Shown piece by piece: positions 42,069 through 50,670 of a DNA stretch of 64,000 nucleotides; within the stretch, counting starts at the first letter, position 1, and each line of letters starts with the position of its first letter. The position numbers were made by a program, and so were the translations under genes. Origin of the DNA: Frigoribacterium sp. Leaf8 (GTDB lineage Bacteria; Actinomycetota; Actinomycetes; Actinomycetales; Microbacteriaceae). Where the stretch lies: positions 291,170 through 355,169 of the forward strand of contig NZ_LMKB01000001.1 of NCBI RefSeq assembly GCF_001421165.1, in the 5' to 3' direction. The notes beneath the pieces were generated by a model. That model was not told the DNA's origin, did no database searches, and worked only from the letters and a program-made list of their open reading frames with translations.

Positions 42069-45000
42069 TTAGATCTCGTCGACGTTCGACGATTCGAAGC
42101 GGGAGGAGATGTTGATGCCGAGCTCTTCGGCGGCACGGAAGACCTCGTCGTCCGTGTCGCGCAGGCTGACCGTCTGGCCGTCGGCCGAGAGGACCTCGAC
42201 GTTCAGGCAGAGCGACTGCATCTCTTTGATGAGGACCTTGAAGCTCTCGGGGATGCCGGGCTCCTGGATGTTCTCGCCCTTGACGATGGCTTCGTACACC
42301 TTCACGCGGCCGAGGATGTCGTCCGACTTGATGGTCAGGAGCTCTTGCAGCGCGTACGCGGCGCCGTAGGCCTCGAGGGCCCAGACCTCCATCTCACCGA
42401 AGCGCTGGCCACCGAACTGTGCCTTACCACCCAGCGGCTGCTGCGTGATCATCGAGTACGGGCCCGTCGAACGCGCGTGGATCTTGTCGTCGACGAGGTG
42501 GTGCAGCTTCAGGATGTACATGTAACCGACCGAGATCGGGTTCGGGAACGGCTCACCCGAGCGACCGTCGAACAGGCGCGCCTTGCCGGACGAACCGATC
42601 AGACGCTCACCGTCGCGGGTCGGCAGGGTCGAGTCGAGCAGACCCTCGATCTCGCGCTCGGCGGCACCGTCGAACACCGGGGTGGCGACCTTCGTGCCGG
42701 GAGCGGCGCTGAGCGCCTCTTCGGGCAGGTTCTTCGCCCACTCCTGGACGCCCTCGACGTTCCAGCCCTGCGCCGCGATCCACCCGAGGTGGATCTCGAG
42801 CACCTGGCCGAAGTTCATCCGACCGGGGACGCCGAGCGGGTTGAGGATGATGTCGACCGGCGTGCCGTCCGCGAGGAACGGCATGTCCTCGACGGGCAGG
42901 ATCGTCGAGATGACGCCCTTGTTGCCGTGACGACCGGCGAGCTTGTCGCCCGCCGTGATCTTGCGCTTCTGGGCGATGAAGACGACGACGCGCTGGTTGA
43001 CGCCCGAGCCGAGTTCGTCGTCGCCGTCTTGCGAGTCGAAGACCTTGACGCCGATGACCGTTCCCTGCTCGCCGTGGGGCACCTTCAGGGACGTGTCGCG
43101 GACCTCACGGCTCTTCTCGTTGAAGATCGCGCGCAGCAGGCGCTCTTCGGCGCTGAGCTCGGTCTCGCCCTTGGGCGTGACCTTGCCGACGAGGATGTCG
43201 CCGGGGCGCACCTCGGCACCGATGCGGATGATGCCGCGCTCGTCGAGGTCGGCCAGCAGGTCGGGGCTGACGTTGGGGAGATCACGGGTGATCTCCTCCT
43301 TGCCGAGCTTCGTGTCGCGGGCGTCGACTTCGTACTCTTCGATGTGGATCGACGAGAGCGTGTCGTCCTTGATGAGGTTCTGCGACAGGATCATCGCGTC
43401 CTCGTAGTTGTAGCCCTCCCAGGGCATGAACGCGACGAGCAGGTTCTTGCCGAGCGCGAGCTCGCCGTTCTCGGTCGCGGGACCGTCGGCGATGACCTCG
43501 CCGACCTCGACGCGCTGGCCGGCGTCGACGATCACGCGGTGGTTGTAGCTGGCGCCCTGGTTCGAGCGGTCGAACTTGCGCAGGTAGTAGTCCTGCGTGC
43601 CGCCGTCGTCGAGCTGGACGGTGACGACGTCGGCCGACACCTCGGAGACCACGCCCGCGGCGTCGGCGGTGACGACGTCACCGGCGTCGATCGCGGTGTA
43701 GCCCTCCATGCCGGTGCCGACGAGGGGGCTCTCGCTGCGGACGAGCGGGACGGCCTGACGCTGCATGTTCGCACCCATGAGGGCGCGGTTCGCGTCGTCG
43801 TGCTCGAGGAACGGGATCAGCGACGTGGCCACCGACACCATCTGGCGCGGCGAGACGTCCATGTAGTCGACCTCGGCCTTGTCGACGAGCTCGACCTCGC
43901 CGCCCTTCTTGCGGACGAGCACCTTGTCGTCGACGAAGTCGAACTTGTCGTCGAGGGGCGCGTTCGCCTGGGCGACGACGTAGTCGTCCTCTTCGGAGGC
44001 GGTGAGGTAGTCGATCGTCGTGGTGACGTTGCCCTTCTCCACGCGACGGTAGGGCGTCTCGATGAAGCCGAACGAGTTGATGCGCGCGAAGGACGCGAGC
44101 GAGCCGATCAGGCCGATGTTCGGGCCTTCAGGGGTCTCGATCGGGCACATGCGGCCGTAGTGCGAGGGGTGGACGTCGCGGACCTCGACGCCGGCGCGCT
44201 CACGCGACAGACCGCCGGGGCCGAGCGCGCTCAGACGACGCTTGTGCGTCAGTCCCGAGAGCGGGTTGTTCTGGTCCATGAACTGCGAGAGCTGCGAGGT
44301 GCCGAAGAACTCCTTGATCGCGGCGACGACGGGGCGCACGTTGATCAGGGTCTGCGGCGTGATCGCCTCGATGTCCTGCGTGGTCATGCGCTCACGGACG
44401 ACGCGCTCCATGCGCGACAGACCGGTGCGGACCTGGTTCTGGATCAGCTCGCCGACCGCGCGGATGCGACGGTTGCCGAAGTGGTCGATGTCGTCGACGT
44501 CGAGGCGCAGCTGGACGGGCTCGCCGTCGCGCGTGCCGTTCATCGACTTCTCTTCGGCGTGCAGCGACACGAGGTACTTGATCGTCGCGACGATGTCGTC
44601 GACGGTCAGGACCGAGTCGCCCAGGGGCGCGTCGATGCCGAGCTTGCGGTTGATCTTGTAGCGACCCACCTTGGCCAGGTCGTAGCGCTTGTGGTTGAAG
44701 TAGAAGTTGTCGAGGAGCGCACGCGCGGCCTCGGCAGCGACCTGCTCGCCCGGACGGAGCTTGCGGTAGATGTCCTTGAGCGCCTCTTCCTTGGTGAGGA
44801 TGGCGTCCTTCTCGAGGGTGGCCTCGATCGAGGCGAAGCCCTTGAACTCCTCCATGATCTCTTCGCTCGTCAGGCCGAGGGCCTTGAGGAAGACGGTCAC
44901 GCTCTGCTTGCGCTTGCGGTCGATGCGCACGCCGACCTGGTCGCGCTTGTCGATCTCGAACTCGAGCCAGGCACCACGGCTCGGGATGACGCGAGCCGAG

Positions 45001-45560
45001 TAGATGTCCTTGTCGCTGGTCTTGTCGGAGGCGCGCTCGAAGTAGACGCCCGGGCTGCGGACGAGCTGCGAGACGACGACACGCTCGGTGCCGTTGATGA
45101 TGAACGTGCCACGCTCGGTCATGAGCGGGAAGTCGCCCATGAAGACCGTCTGGGTCTTGATCTCACCGGTGAGGTGGTTCATGAACTCGGCGTTCACGTA
45201 GAGCGGTGCGGCGTAGGTCTTGCCACGCTCTTTGCACTCGTCGATCGTGTACTTGGGCTCTTCGAGCTCGGGGGCCGTGAACGAGAGCTGCATGGTCTCG
45301 CCGAGGTCTTCGATCGGCGAGATCTCTTCGAAGATCTCTTCCAGGCCCGAGTGGAGGGCCAGGTCGGTGCGACCCTGCTCGGTCGCCTCGGCGAGGCGGT
45401 CCTTCCAGATGTCGTTGCCGACGAGCCAGTCGAAGCTCTCGGTCTGGAGTGCCAGCAGGTCGGGGACCGTCAGCGTGTCGGTGATCTTGGCGAACGAGAG
45501 CCGCGATGCGTTGCGACCGTTCTTGGGTGAGTTGGTGGATGCGTTGTTCGCAGCAGCCAA
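42069..45560 (-). CDS. rpoB: RNA polymerase beta subunit
   Basis: 1163 residues. The start is TTG at 45558-45560 with GGAGG 11 nt upstream. The rifampicin-resistance region, encoded at about 44213-44306, reads [20 protein letters not shown] and then [10 protein letters not shown], with the Asp, His and Ser targets all wild type. GNKGVIS-type and catalytic KxGxRHGNKG segments are present. Co-transcribed with rpoC. Confidence 0.98.
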   Translation of the reverse strand: MAAANNASTNSPKNGRNASRLSFAKITDTLTVPDLLALQTESFDWLVGNDIWKDRLAEATEQGRTDLALHSGLEEIFEEISPIEDLGETMQLSFTAPELEEPKYTIDECKERGKTYAAPLYVNAEFMNHLTGEIKTQTVFMGDFPLMTERGTFIINGTERVVVSQLVRSPGVYFERASDKTSDKDIYSARVIPSRGAWLEFEIDKRDQVGVRIDRKRKQSVTVFLKALGLTSEEIMEEFKGFASIEATLEKDAILTKEEALKDIYRKLRPGEQVAAEAARALLDNFYFNHKRYDLAKVGRYKINRKLGIDAPLGDSVLTVDDIVATIKYLVSLHAEEKSMNGTRDGEPVQLRLDVDDIDHFGNRRIRAVGELIQNQVRTGLSRMERVVRERMTTQDIEAITPQTLINVRPVVAAIKEFFGTSQLSQFMDQNNPLSGLTHKRRLSALGPGGLSRERAGVEVRDVHPSHYGRMCPIETPEGPNIGLIGSLASFARINSFGFIETPYRRVEKGNVTTTIDYLTASEEDDYVVAQANAPLDDKFDFVDDKVLVRKKGGEVELVDKAEVDYMDVSPRQMVSVATSLIPFLEHDDANRALMGANMQRQAVPLVRSESPLVGTGMEGYTAIDAGDVVTADAAGVVSEVSADVVTVQLDDGGTQDYYLRKFDRSNQGASYNHRVIVDAGQRVEVGEVIADGPATENGELALGKNLLVAFMPWEGYNYEDAMILSQNLIKDDTLSSIHIEEYEVDARDTKLGKEEITRDLPNVSPDLLADLDERGIIRIGAEVRPGDILVGKVTPKGETELSAEERLLRAIFNEKSREVRDTSLKVPHGEQGTVIGVKVFDSQDGDDELGSGVNQRVVVFIAQKRKITAGDKLAGRHGNKGVISTILPVEDMPFLADGTPVDIILNPLGVPGRMNFGQVLEIHLGWIAAQGWNVEGVQEWAKNLPEEALSAAPGTKVATPVFDGAAEREIEGLLDSTLPTRDGERLIGSSGKARLFDGRSGEPFPNPISVGYMYILKLHHLVDDKIHARSTGPYSMITQQPLGGKAQFGGQRFGEMEVWALEAYGAAYALQELLTIKSDDILGRVKVYEAIVKGENIQEPGIPESFKVLIKEMQSLCLNVEVLSADGQTVSLRDTDDEVFRAAEELGINISSRFESSNVDEI

Positions 45561-45729
45561 GGAAGTAACCTCCGTGGACCCCGTCGGGTCATCACTGTCG
45601 GACAGTATGTGGTGAGTGAGTGAACGGCCCTACCCGGCGGACACCATCCACCCCGCCGTCATATTCGGGGGTGGGTGTCTCGAGACGTTGTCGACCGCAA
45701 TATGACGACAGGACGCACGGGGAGCGCAA
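45561..45729 (-). promoter_or_regulatory. rpoB leader with long inverted repeat
   Basis: No gene. CGTCATATT (45657-45665) and AATATGACG (45699-45707) are perfect inverted 9-bp arms 33 nt apart; a 10-bp palindrome GTCTCGAGAC (45677-45686) lies between. This is an A/T-rich island in a very GC-rich context and could be an operator or RNA switch for rpoBC. Function unknown. Confidence 0.5.
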
Positions 45730-45735
45730 AGGTCC

Positions 45736-45765
45736 ATACTAGGTCGCCCCGGACACGCCTGGCAA
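45736..45765 (-). promoter_or_regulatory. Sigma-70-type promoter of rpoBC
   Basis: Minus strand: -35 TTGCCA (45760-45765), 18-nt spacer, -10 TAGTAT (45736-45741). Predicted leader about 170 nt. Lies back to back with the plus-strand promoter at 45775-45803. Confidence 0.65.
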
Positions 45766-45774
45766 GCCCTGTCG

Positions 45775-45803
45775 TTGACCTTTCGCCCGAGCTTCGGTAT
45801 AAC
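45775..45803 (+). promoter_or_regulatory. Sigma-70-type promoter of the spermidine-synthase-like gene
   Basis: -35 TTGACC (45775-45780), 17-nt spacer, -10 TATAAC (45798-45803), an excellent match. Transcription would begin near 45810, giving a leader of about 70 nt before the ATG at 45881. Confidence 0.72.
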
Positions 45804-45880
45804 CCGGGCGCATGCACAGGCATTCCACGGGATCGAGGGCCGCGCGCGCCTCCTCGTCCCCGGGATGGGAGGCTTGGGGC

Positions 45881-46738
45881 ATGGCCGCACAGCACGACGA
45901 CCCGCCCGTCGAGATCTCGATCGGGGCGGGTCTCGCCCGCGTGGACGAGGACCGGCACCGCCCCGGTTCGTACACCCTCGTCGTCGACGGCACACCCCAG
46001 TCGCACGTCGACCTCGACGACCCGACGCACCTGGCCTTCGAGTACGTCCGGCGCATCGGGCACGCCGTCGACCTGCTGCCCGGGGGGCCGGTCACCGCAC
46101 TGCACCTCGGCGCCGGCGCCCTGACCCTGCCCCGCTACGTCGAGGCCACCCGACCGGGTTCGCGCCAGCAGGTGATCGAGCTCGAGGCCGACCTCGTGGC
46201 CCTGGTGCGCGAGACCCTGCCGCTGCCGCGGGGGGCCTCGATCCGGGTGCGCTACGGCGACGCCCGCGAGGTCATGGTGAAGCTGCCCGCCGGGCTGCGC
46301 GGCACGGTCGACCTGCTGATCGTCGACGTGTTCGGCGGTTCGCAGATCCCCGCCCACGTCACGTCGCTCGAGTTCTACACGGCGGCGGCCGAGTTCCTGT
46401 CGCCGACCGGCATGCTGATCGTCAACTCGGCCGACGGCGCGGGGCTGGCCTTCGCCCGCGGCCAGGCGTCGACCCTCGCGACCGTGTTCGAGCACGTCGT
46501 CGCCGTGGCCGACCCCGCGACGCTCAAGGGCCGTCGCTTCGGCAACGTCGTGCTGATCGGTTCGCCGTCGCCGCTGCCCACCGACCGCATGCCCCGGCTC
46601 TACTCGTCGGACCCGCTGCCGGCCAAGGTCGTCCACGGCCGTGAGCTGCGCGACTTCGTCGCCGGGGCGCCCGTCGTCACCGACGCGACGGCCGTGCCCT
46701 CGCCCGAGCCGTCACGGAGCGTGTTCGGGGCGCGCTGA
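45881..46738 (+). CDS. Spermidine-synthase-like SAM-binding protein
   Basis: 285 residues from ATG 45881, which has GGGAGG 8 nt upstream. An in-frame ATG at 45812 sits at the expected transcription start and would be leaderless, but its extra 23 residues are low complexity. Rossmann methyltransferase-like fold: ALHLGAGALTLPRYV (SAM loop), VIELEADLVAL, VRYGDAREVM and LLIVDVFGGSQIPAHVTSLE. Actinobacterial proteins of this type are often annotated spermidine synthase, but the polyamine-site residues are not obvious, so the reaction is uncertain. Confidence 0.75.
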   Translation: MAAQHDDPPVEISIGAGLARVDEDRHRPGSYTLVVDGTPQSHVDLDDPTHLAFEYVRRIGHAVDLLPGGPVTALHLGAGALTLPRYVEATRPGSRQQVIELEADLVALVRETLPLPRGASIRVRYGDAREVMVKLPAGLRGTVDLLIVDVFGGSQIPAHVTSLEFYTAAAEFLSPTGMLIVNSADGAGLAFARGQASTLATVFEHVVAVADPATLKGRRFGNVVLIGSPSPLPTDRMPRLYSSDPLPAKVVHGRELRDFVAGAPVVTDATAVPSPEPSRSVFGAR

Positions 46739-47031
46739 CGACGCCCCGGTCGAGCCAGTGGGCCGCCCCCGTGGCGCCCACGACGGCGGCCGAGGCGAGG
46801 GGCGCGACAGGTGAGAAGAACACGAGCCACAGTGCCGCGACTACTCAGAACCGTCAGAGGCTGCGGTTCTCTCCGGCAACCCGCCACGATGTGGACACGA
46901 CGCCAGGCGAAAAGGTGGCGCTGTGTCCATCTCGTGGCGGCGTGAGGGCACGGCGGCGGGGCGGCACGAGCGCGCCGCGGCACAAGGCCAGAGCGGCCCG
47001 GGCCAGGTGCGGAGGGGGCCGGGCGGCGGGA
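46739..47031. other. Intergenic region with two inverted repeats between converging genes
   Basis: No gene is supported in these 293 nt. AGAACCG (46847-46853) pairs with CGGTTCT (46864-46870). A larger imperfect inverted repeat has arms CCGCCACGATGTGGACAC (46881-46898) and GTGTCCATCTCGTGGCGG (46923-46940), 16 of 18 positions paired around a 24-nt loop. They may terminate transcription from both sides; the larger one could also be a protein-binding site. Confidence 0.5.
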
Positions 47032-47280
47032 CTACTGGTCGGCGCGAGGTGCGGGGGCGCCGAGGGCGGCACGCAGGCGGGCCTCGGCGTCGTCGGGGGC
47101 CTTCGACGCCTCGACGTTGGCCTCAGTCACGGCCTTGATGACCTCTTCGCGCTGGATCTTGACCCCGCGCGGTGCGTCGATCCCGATGCGCACGCCGTCG
47201 CCACGGGAGTCGAGCACCGTGATGACGATGTCGTCGCCGATCACGATGCGTTCTCCGACCTTGCGTGTCAGCACCAGCAT
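47032..47280 (-). CDS. csrA: CsrA, RNA-binding global regulator
   Basis: CsrA dimers bind GGA sites in mRNA leaders; in flagellated Gram-positives CsrA represses flagellin translation and is countered by FliW. 82 residues: MLVLTRKVGERIVIGDDIVI is canonical, and Leu4 and Arg44, the RNA-contact residues, are present. About 20 extra Ala/Asp/Arg-rich residues follow the usual end. It is the last gene of the flagellar block, 128 nt after the FlhF-like gene. FliW and flagellin are outside the window. Confidence 0.94.
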   Translation of the reverse strand: MLVLTRKVGERIVIGDDIVITVLDSRGDGVRIGIDAPRGVKIQREEVIKAVTEANVEASKAPDDAEARLRAALGAPAPRADQ

Positions 47281-47397
47281 CGGACCAGCTTACCGAGCGC
47301 GGGGCGCACCGGCCACGACGACAGGCAGGAGGCGCGGGTCGGCGATCGCGGGACGACACCGGCCCCGAGGCGCGGCCGCGGGAGGACGACCACCGGA

Positions 47398-47426
47398 GGA
47401 GGCGCGACTCAGCGGGTCGCGCCTCC
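47398..47426 (-). terminator. Hairpin overlapping the end of the FlhF-like gene
   Basis: GGAGGCGCGAC (47398-47408) pairs with GTCGCGCCTCC (47416-47426) across 7 nt; the stop codon 47409-47411 is in the loop. Another copy of the 9-mer is at 47328-47336. The hairpin may separate csrA from the upstream operon. Confidence 0.6.
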
Positions 47427-48617
47427 TTCGCGCCAGCCCACCGGCACGCCGAGCAGGTGCACCGTGCCCGGGGTCGCCGTGTCGTCCTCGCCGACCACGG
47501 CGGCCGCGACCACGGGCGCGACCGCCCGGACGGCCTCGACCCAGCGGGCCGTGTCGTCGTGCTTGCGCCCGACGTCGACCGCGACCCAGACCTGGTCGGC
47601 GGCGATCGCCTCGAGGGCGGCGGGTGCGGCCGCGTCCCAGGCGAGGGCCGTCACGACGGCCGAGTTCTCGTGCACGCCGGTGGCCCGGGCCAGGATGCCG
47701 CTCCGGCGATCCGACACGTCGACCGAGCGCAGCCCGAAGGTCGACGCCATCTGGGCGGCCACGCGGAAGGCGTCGCCGGGGCGGCCGACGACCACGACGA
47801 GGTCGCCTGCCCCGCGCGACACGTCGGGGGCGGGCGGCACGCCCGGGGAGGCCACGGCCCGGGCCTGCGCGGCGAGGGCGTCGGCAGCGGCCGCGAGCGA
47901 CGCCGCCGTCCGACGGGGAGCGGCCCCGTGCGGCGCGTCGGGGTCGGCGGCGTCACCGTCGGCGACGGCGGTGGGGCCCGGGCCCGTCGCCACGACACCG
48001 GCTCCGAGGCCGGCGGCGGCACCGGCGGCGGGAGCGATGCCGTTGAAGGTGAGGTCGTCCATGATCGAGGCGAACGCGTCGGTGCGCGTCGAGACGTCGG
48101 CCGGGGACGCGACCGGCACCGCGCCTCCTGCGCTCGACGGCGAGGCCGAGGCCCCGCCGGGACCCGTCGCGGCGGCCGCCGCGGCACGAGCGGCCCGACG
48201 CGGGCTCACGGGCACGGCCGAACCGGTCAGCACGTCGTCGAAGCCGTCGCGCGCGGGCGTCGCCGCCGTGGCGGCGGCGTCCCCCGCGGCCAGCGATGCC
48301 GACCACGCGGCCCGGGCTGCCGGAGCCCCCGCCTGCAGGGCGTCCTCGGCCTCGTCGGCCGACGCCAGCAACGCCGCGATGCCCGCACGCTCGGCCGGCA
48401 CCGGCGTCGTGATGCGCACCCGGGCGACGGGCAGGTCGATCGCGGGGTCGGGCACCTCGACGGTGACCTCGTAGTGCTTGCGGGCGAAGAAGCCGCCGAC
48501 TCCCCCGACGGTCACCTTCTGTGCCGCGACGATGCGCGCCGAGGCACCGTGGGTCGCCCGCACCTCGCGGCGCAGCCCGTCGAGCGTCTCGCCGGTCATG
48601 ACGATCGTGGTCGGCAT
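47409..48617 (-). CDS. FlhF-like protein with degenerate GTPase domain
   Basis: 402 residues in the flhF position next to flhA. The N-terminus (LRREVRATHGASARIVAAQK, GGVGGFFARKHYEVTVEV) matches the FlhF B-domain. An Ala/Pro/Gly-rich linker (about 90-265) leads to a C-terminal NG-like domain. Where FlhF has a P-loop of the GxTGVGKTT type, this protein reads VVVVGRPGDAFRVAAQ at about 274-289, lacking the Lys and Thr needed for GTP. A Rossmann-like VWVAVDVGRK follows. It may be a non-catalytic scaffold for flagellar placement. Assignment rests on position plus N-terminal similarity. Confidence 0.72.
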   Translation of the reverse strand: MPTTIVMTGETLDGLRREVRATHGASARIVAAQKVTVGGVGGFFARKHYEVTVEVPDPAIDLPVARVRITTPVPAERAGIAALLASADEAEDALQAGAPAARAAWSASLAAGDAAATAATPARDGFDDVLTGSAVPVSPRRAARAAAAAATGPGGASASPSSAGGAVPVASPADVSTRTDAFASIMDDLTFNGIAPAAGAAAGLGAGVVATGPGPTAVADGDAADPDAPHGAAPRRTAASLAAAADALAAQARAVASPGVPPAPDVSRGAGDLVVVVGRPGDAFRVAAQMASTFGLRSVDVSDRRSGILARATGVHENSAVVTALAWDAAAPAALEAIAADQVWVAVDVGRKHDDTARWVEAVRAVAPVVAAAVVGEDDTATPGTVHLLGVPVGWREGGATR

Positions 48618-48618
48618 C

Positions 48619-50670
48619 TCAGGCCACGATCGAGTCGGTCGCGCGGACGACGCCGACGGTCTCGATGGTCGAGCCGGCGGCGGTGGCCTCCTGGTACGAC
48701 AGCACCGGCAGGCCGTTCTGCTGCGCCGACACGAGTCGGTGGATGGCCGGTCGCAACGCCGGGGCGCAGACCAGCACCGCGCTGAGACCCTGCGCCTCGA
48801 CCGACTGCACGGCCTCGCGCAGCGACCCGAGCACCTGCTCGACCCGGTGCCCGTCGAGCAGGATCTGCGTCCCCTGGTCGCTCGGTCGCAGCCCCTCGAG
48901 CATCGACTGCTCGAGGGTCGGGTCGATCATGATGACCCGCAGCACGCGGCCGTCGAGGTACTGCGCCGTGAGCGCGGGGCCCAGGGAGGCGCGGGCCGCC
49001 TCGACGAGTCCCTCCGGGTCGGTCGACACCTTCGCCCGCAGCGTCAGCCCCTCGCAGATGCGCGCGAGGTCGTTGATCGGGATGCGCTCCGACAGCAGGC
49101 CCTGGAGGACGCGCTGTAGCTCGGCGAGCGACAGCATGTTCGGCACGAGGTCGTCGACGGCCGGGGCGTTGACCTGCTTGACGCCCTCGGTCAGCACGCG
49201 GACGTCCTCGCGGGTGAGCAGTCGGGCGGCGTTGTCGGCGATGATCGACGACAGGTGCGTCACGAGCACCGAGACGCGGTCGATCACCGTGGCGCCGGTC
49301 ATCTCGGCGCTGTGGCGCATCTCGGCGGGCACCCACTTGCCGGCGAGGCCGAAGACCGGCTCGACCGTGGCGGTGCCGGGCAGGCCGTCGAGCGCGTCGC
49401 CGAGGGCCAGCACGGAGCGGGCCGGTGCCTGTCCGCGACCGGCCTCGACGCCCGCGATGCGGATCGAGTAGGTGGCCGGCGGCAGGTCGACGCTGTCCCG
49501 TGTGCGGACGGGCGGCACGACGATGCCGAGGTCGACCGCGATCTTGCGACGCAGGGCCTTGACCCGGCCGAGCAGGTCGTCCGACGCTCCCCCGACCATG
49601 TCGACGAGGTCGGGCGCGAGCAGGATCTCGAGCGCGTGCACCCGCATCTGCTCGAGCAGGTCGTCGGTCGTGTCGGTGGGGGCGACGACCGCCGCCTGCT
49701 GCTCCGCGAGGGCCGCGCGCGCCTCCTCGGCCTTGGCGGCCACGCCGAGCCGGTAGGCGACGAGCAGCAGCGCCCCACCGATCAGCAGGAACGCGACGAT
49801 CGGCATGCCGGGGATGAAGCCCATGCCGATGGCGGCGGTCCCGGCCACGGCGAGCGCGATGCGCGACTGGCCGAGTTGCGACGCGGCCTGCGCGCCCATC
49901 TCGGTGTCGGCGCCCGAGCGGGTGACGATCATGCCGGTCGAGACGGCCATCAGCAGGGCGGGGATCTGCGTGGTCAGGCCGTCGCCGATGGTGAGCAGTC
50001 CGTAGTGCGAGAGGGCGTCGCCGATGGCCATGCCGTTCTGCAGCGCGCCGATCGCGATGCCGCCCACCAGGTTGATGATGATGATGATGATGCCGGCGAT
50101 CGCGTCACCCTTGACGAACTTCGACGCACCGTCCATGGCGCCGTAGAAGTCGGCCTCGGCGCTGACGTCGGCGCGACGCTGCTTGGCGACCTCGTCGGTG
50201 ATGAGGCCCGCGTTGAGGTCGGCGTCGATGGCCATCTGCTTGCCCGGCATGGCGTCGAGGGTGAACCGGGCGCCCACCTCGGCGACGCGCTCGGCACCCT
50301 TGGTCACGACCACGAACTGGATCACGACGAGGATCAGGAAGATCACCGAGCCGATGATGATCGAGCCGCTCACGGCGACGTGCCCGAACGCGGCGATGAC
50401 GTCGCCGGCGAAGCCGTCGCCGAGCACGAGGCGCGTCGAGGCCACGTTGAGCCCGAGGCGGAAGAGCGTCGCCACGAGCAGCAGCGACGGGAAGACCGAG
50501 AAGTCGAGCGGCTTCTTGACGAACAGCGTCGTCAGCAGGATCACCAGCGCCAACAGGATGTTGAGGATGATCAGCACGTCGAGCATCGGCGCGGGCACCG
50601 GCACGACGAGCAGCAGCACGATGCCGACGATGCCGACCGGGACGGCGAGCTTGGGCAGGGTGGACTTCAT
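48619..50670 (-). CDS. flhA: FlhA, flagellar export gate
   Basis: Nonameric export-gate component. 683 residues: eight membrane helices in the first 320 (including the FHIPEP loop with MAIDADLNAGLI at about 152-163), then a cytosolic domain that docks chaperone-substrate complexes. An Ala/Glu-rich linker near 315-335 includes one copy of the repeated 9-mer. ATG overlaps the flhB stop. Confidence 0.96.
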   Translation of the reverse strand: MKSTLPKLAVPVGIVGIVLLLVVPVPAPMLDVLIILNILLALVILLTTLFVKKPLDFSVFPSLLLVATLFRLGLNVASTRLVLGDGFAGDVIAAFGHVAVSGSIIIGSVIFLILVVIQFVVVTKGAERVAEVGARFTLDAMPGKQMAIDADLNAGLITDEVAKQRRADVSAEADFYGAMDGASKFVKGDAIAGIIIIIINLVGGIAIGALQNGMAIGDALSHYGLLTIGDGLTTQIPALLMAVSTGMIVTRSGADTEMGAQAASQLGQSRIALAVAGTAAIGMGFIPGMPIVAFLLIGGALLLVAYRLGVAAKAEEARAALAEQQAAVVAPTDTTDDLLEQMRVHALEILLAPDLVDMVGGASDDLLGRVKALRRKIAVDLGIVVPPVRTRDSVDLPPATYSIRIAGVEAGRGQAPARSVLALGDALDGLPGTATVEPVFGLAGKWVPAEMRHSAEMTGATVIDRVSVLVTHLSSIIADNAARLLTREDVRVLTEGVKQVNAPAVDDLVPNMLSLAELQRVLQGLLSERIPINDLARICEGLTLRAKVSTDPEGLVEAARASLGPALTAQYLDGRVLRVIMIDPTLEQSMLEGLRPSDQGTQILLDGHRVEQVLGSLREAVQSVEAQGLSAVLVCAPALRPAIHRLVSAQQNGLPVLSYQEATAAGSTIETVGVVRATDSIVA

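Noticed and set aside
44213-44306. Rifampicin-resistance change in rpoB, and streptomycin resistance in rpsL
   Set aside because: The key residues in the rpoB cluster and Lys43/Lys88 of S12 are wild type.
45812-45880. Upstream ATG start for the spermidine-synthase-like gene
   Set aside because: It would be leaderless and adds 23 low-complexity residues that include the repeated 9-mer; the ATG at 45881 has a strong ribosome-binding site.
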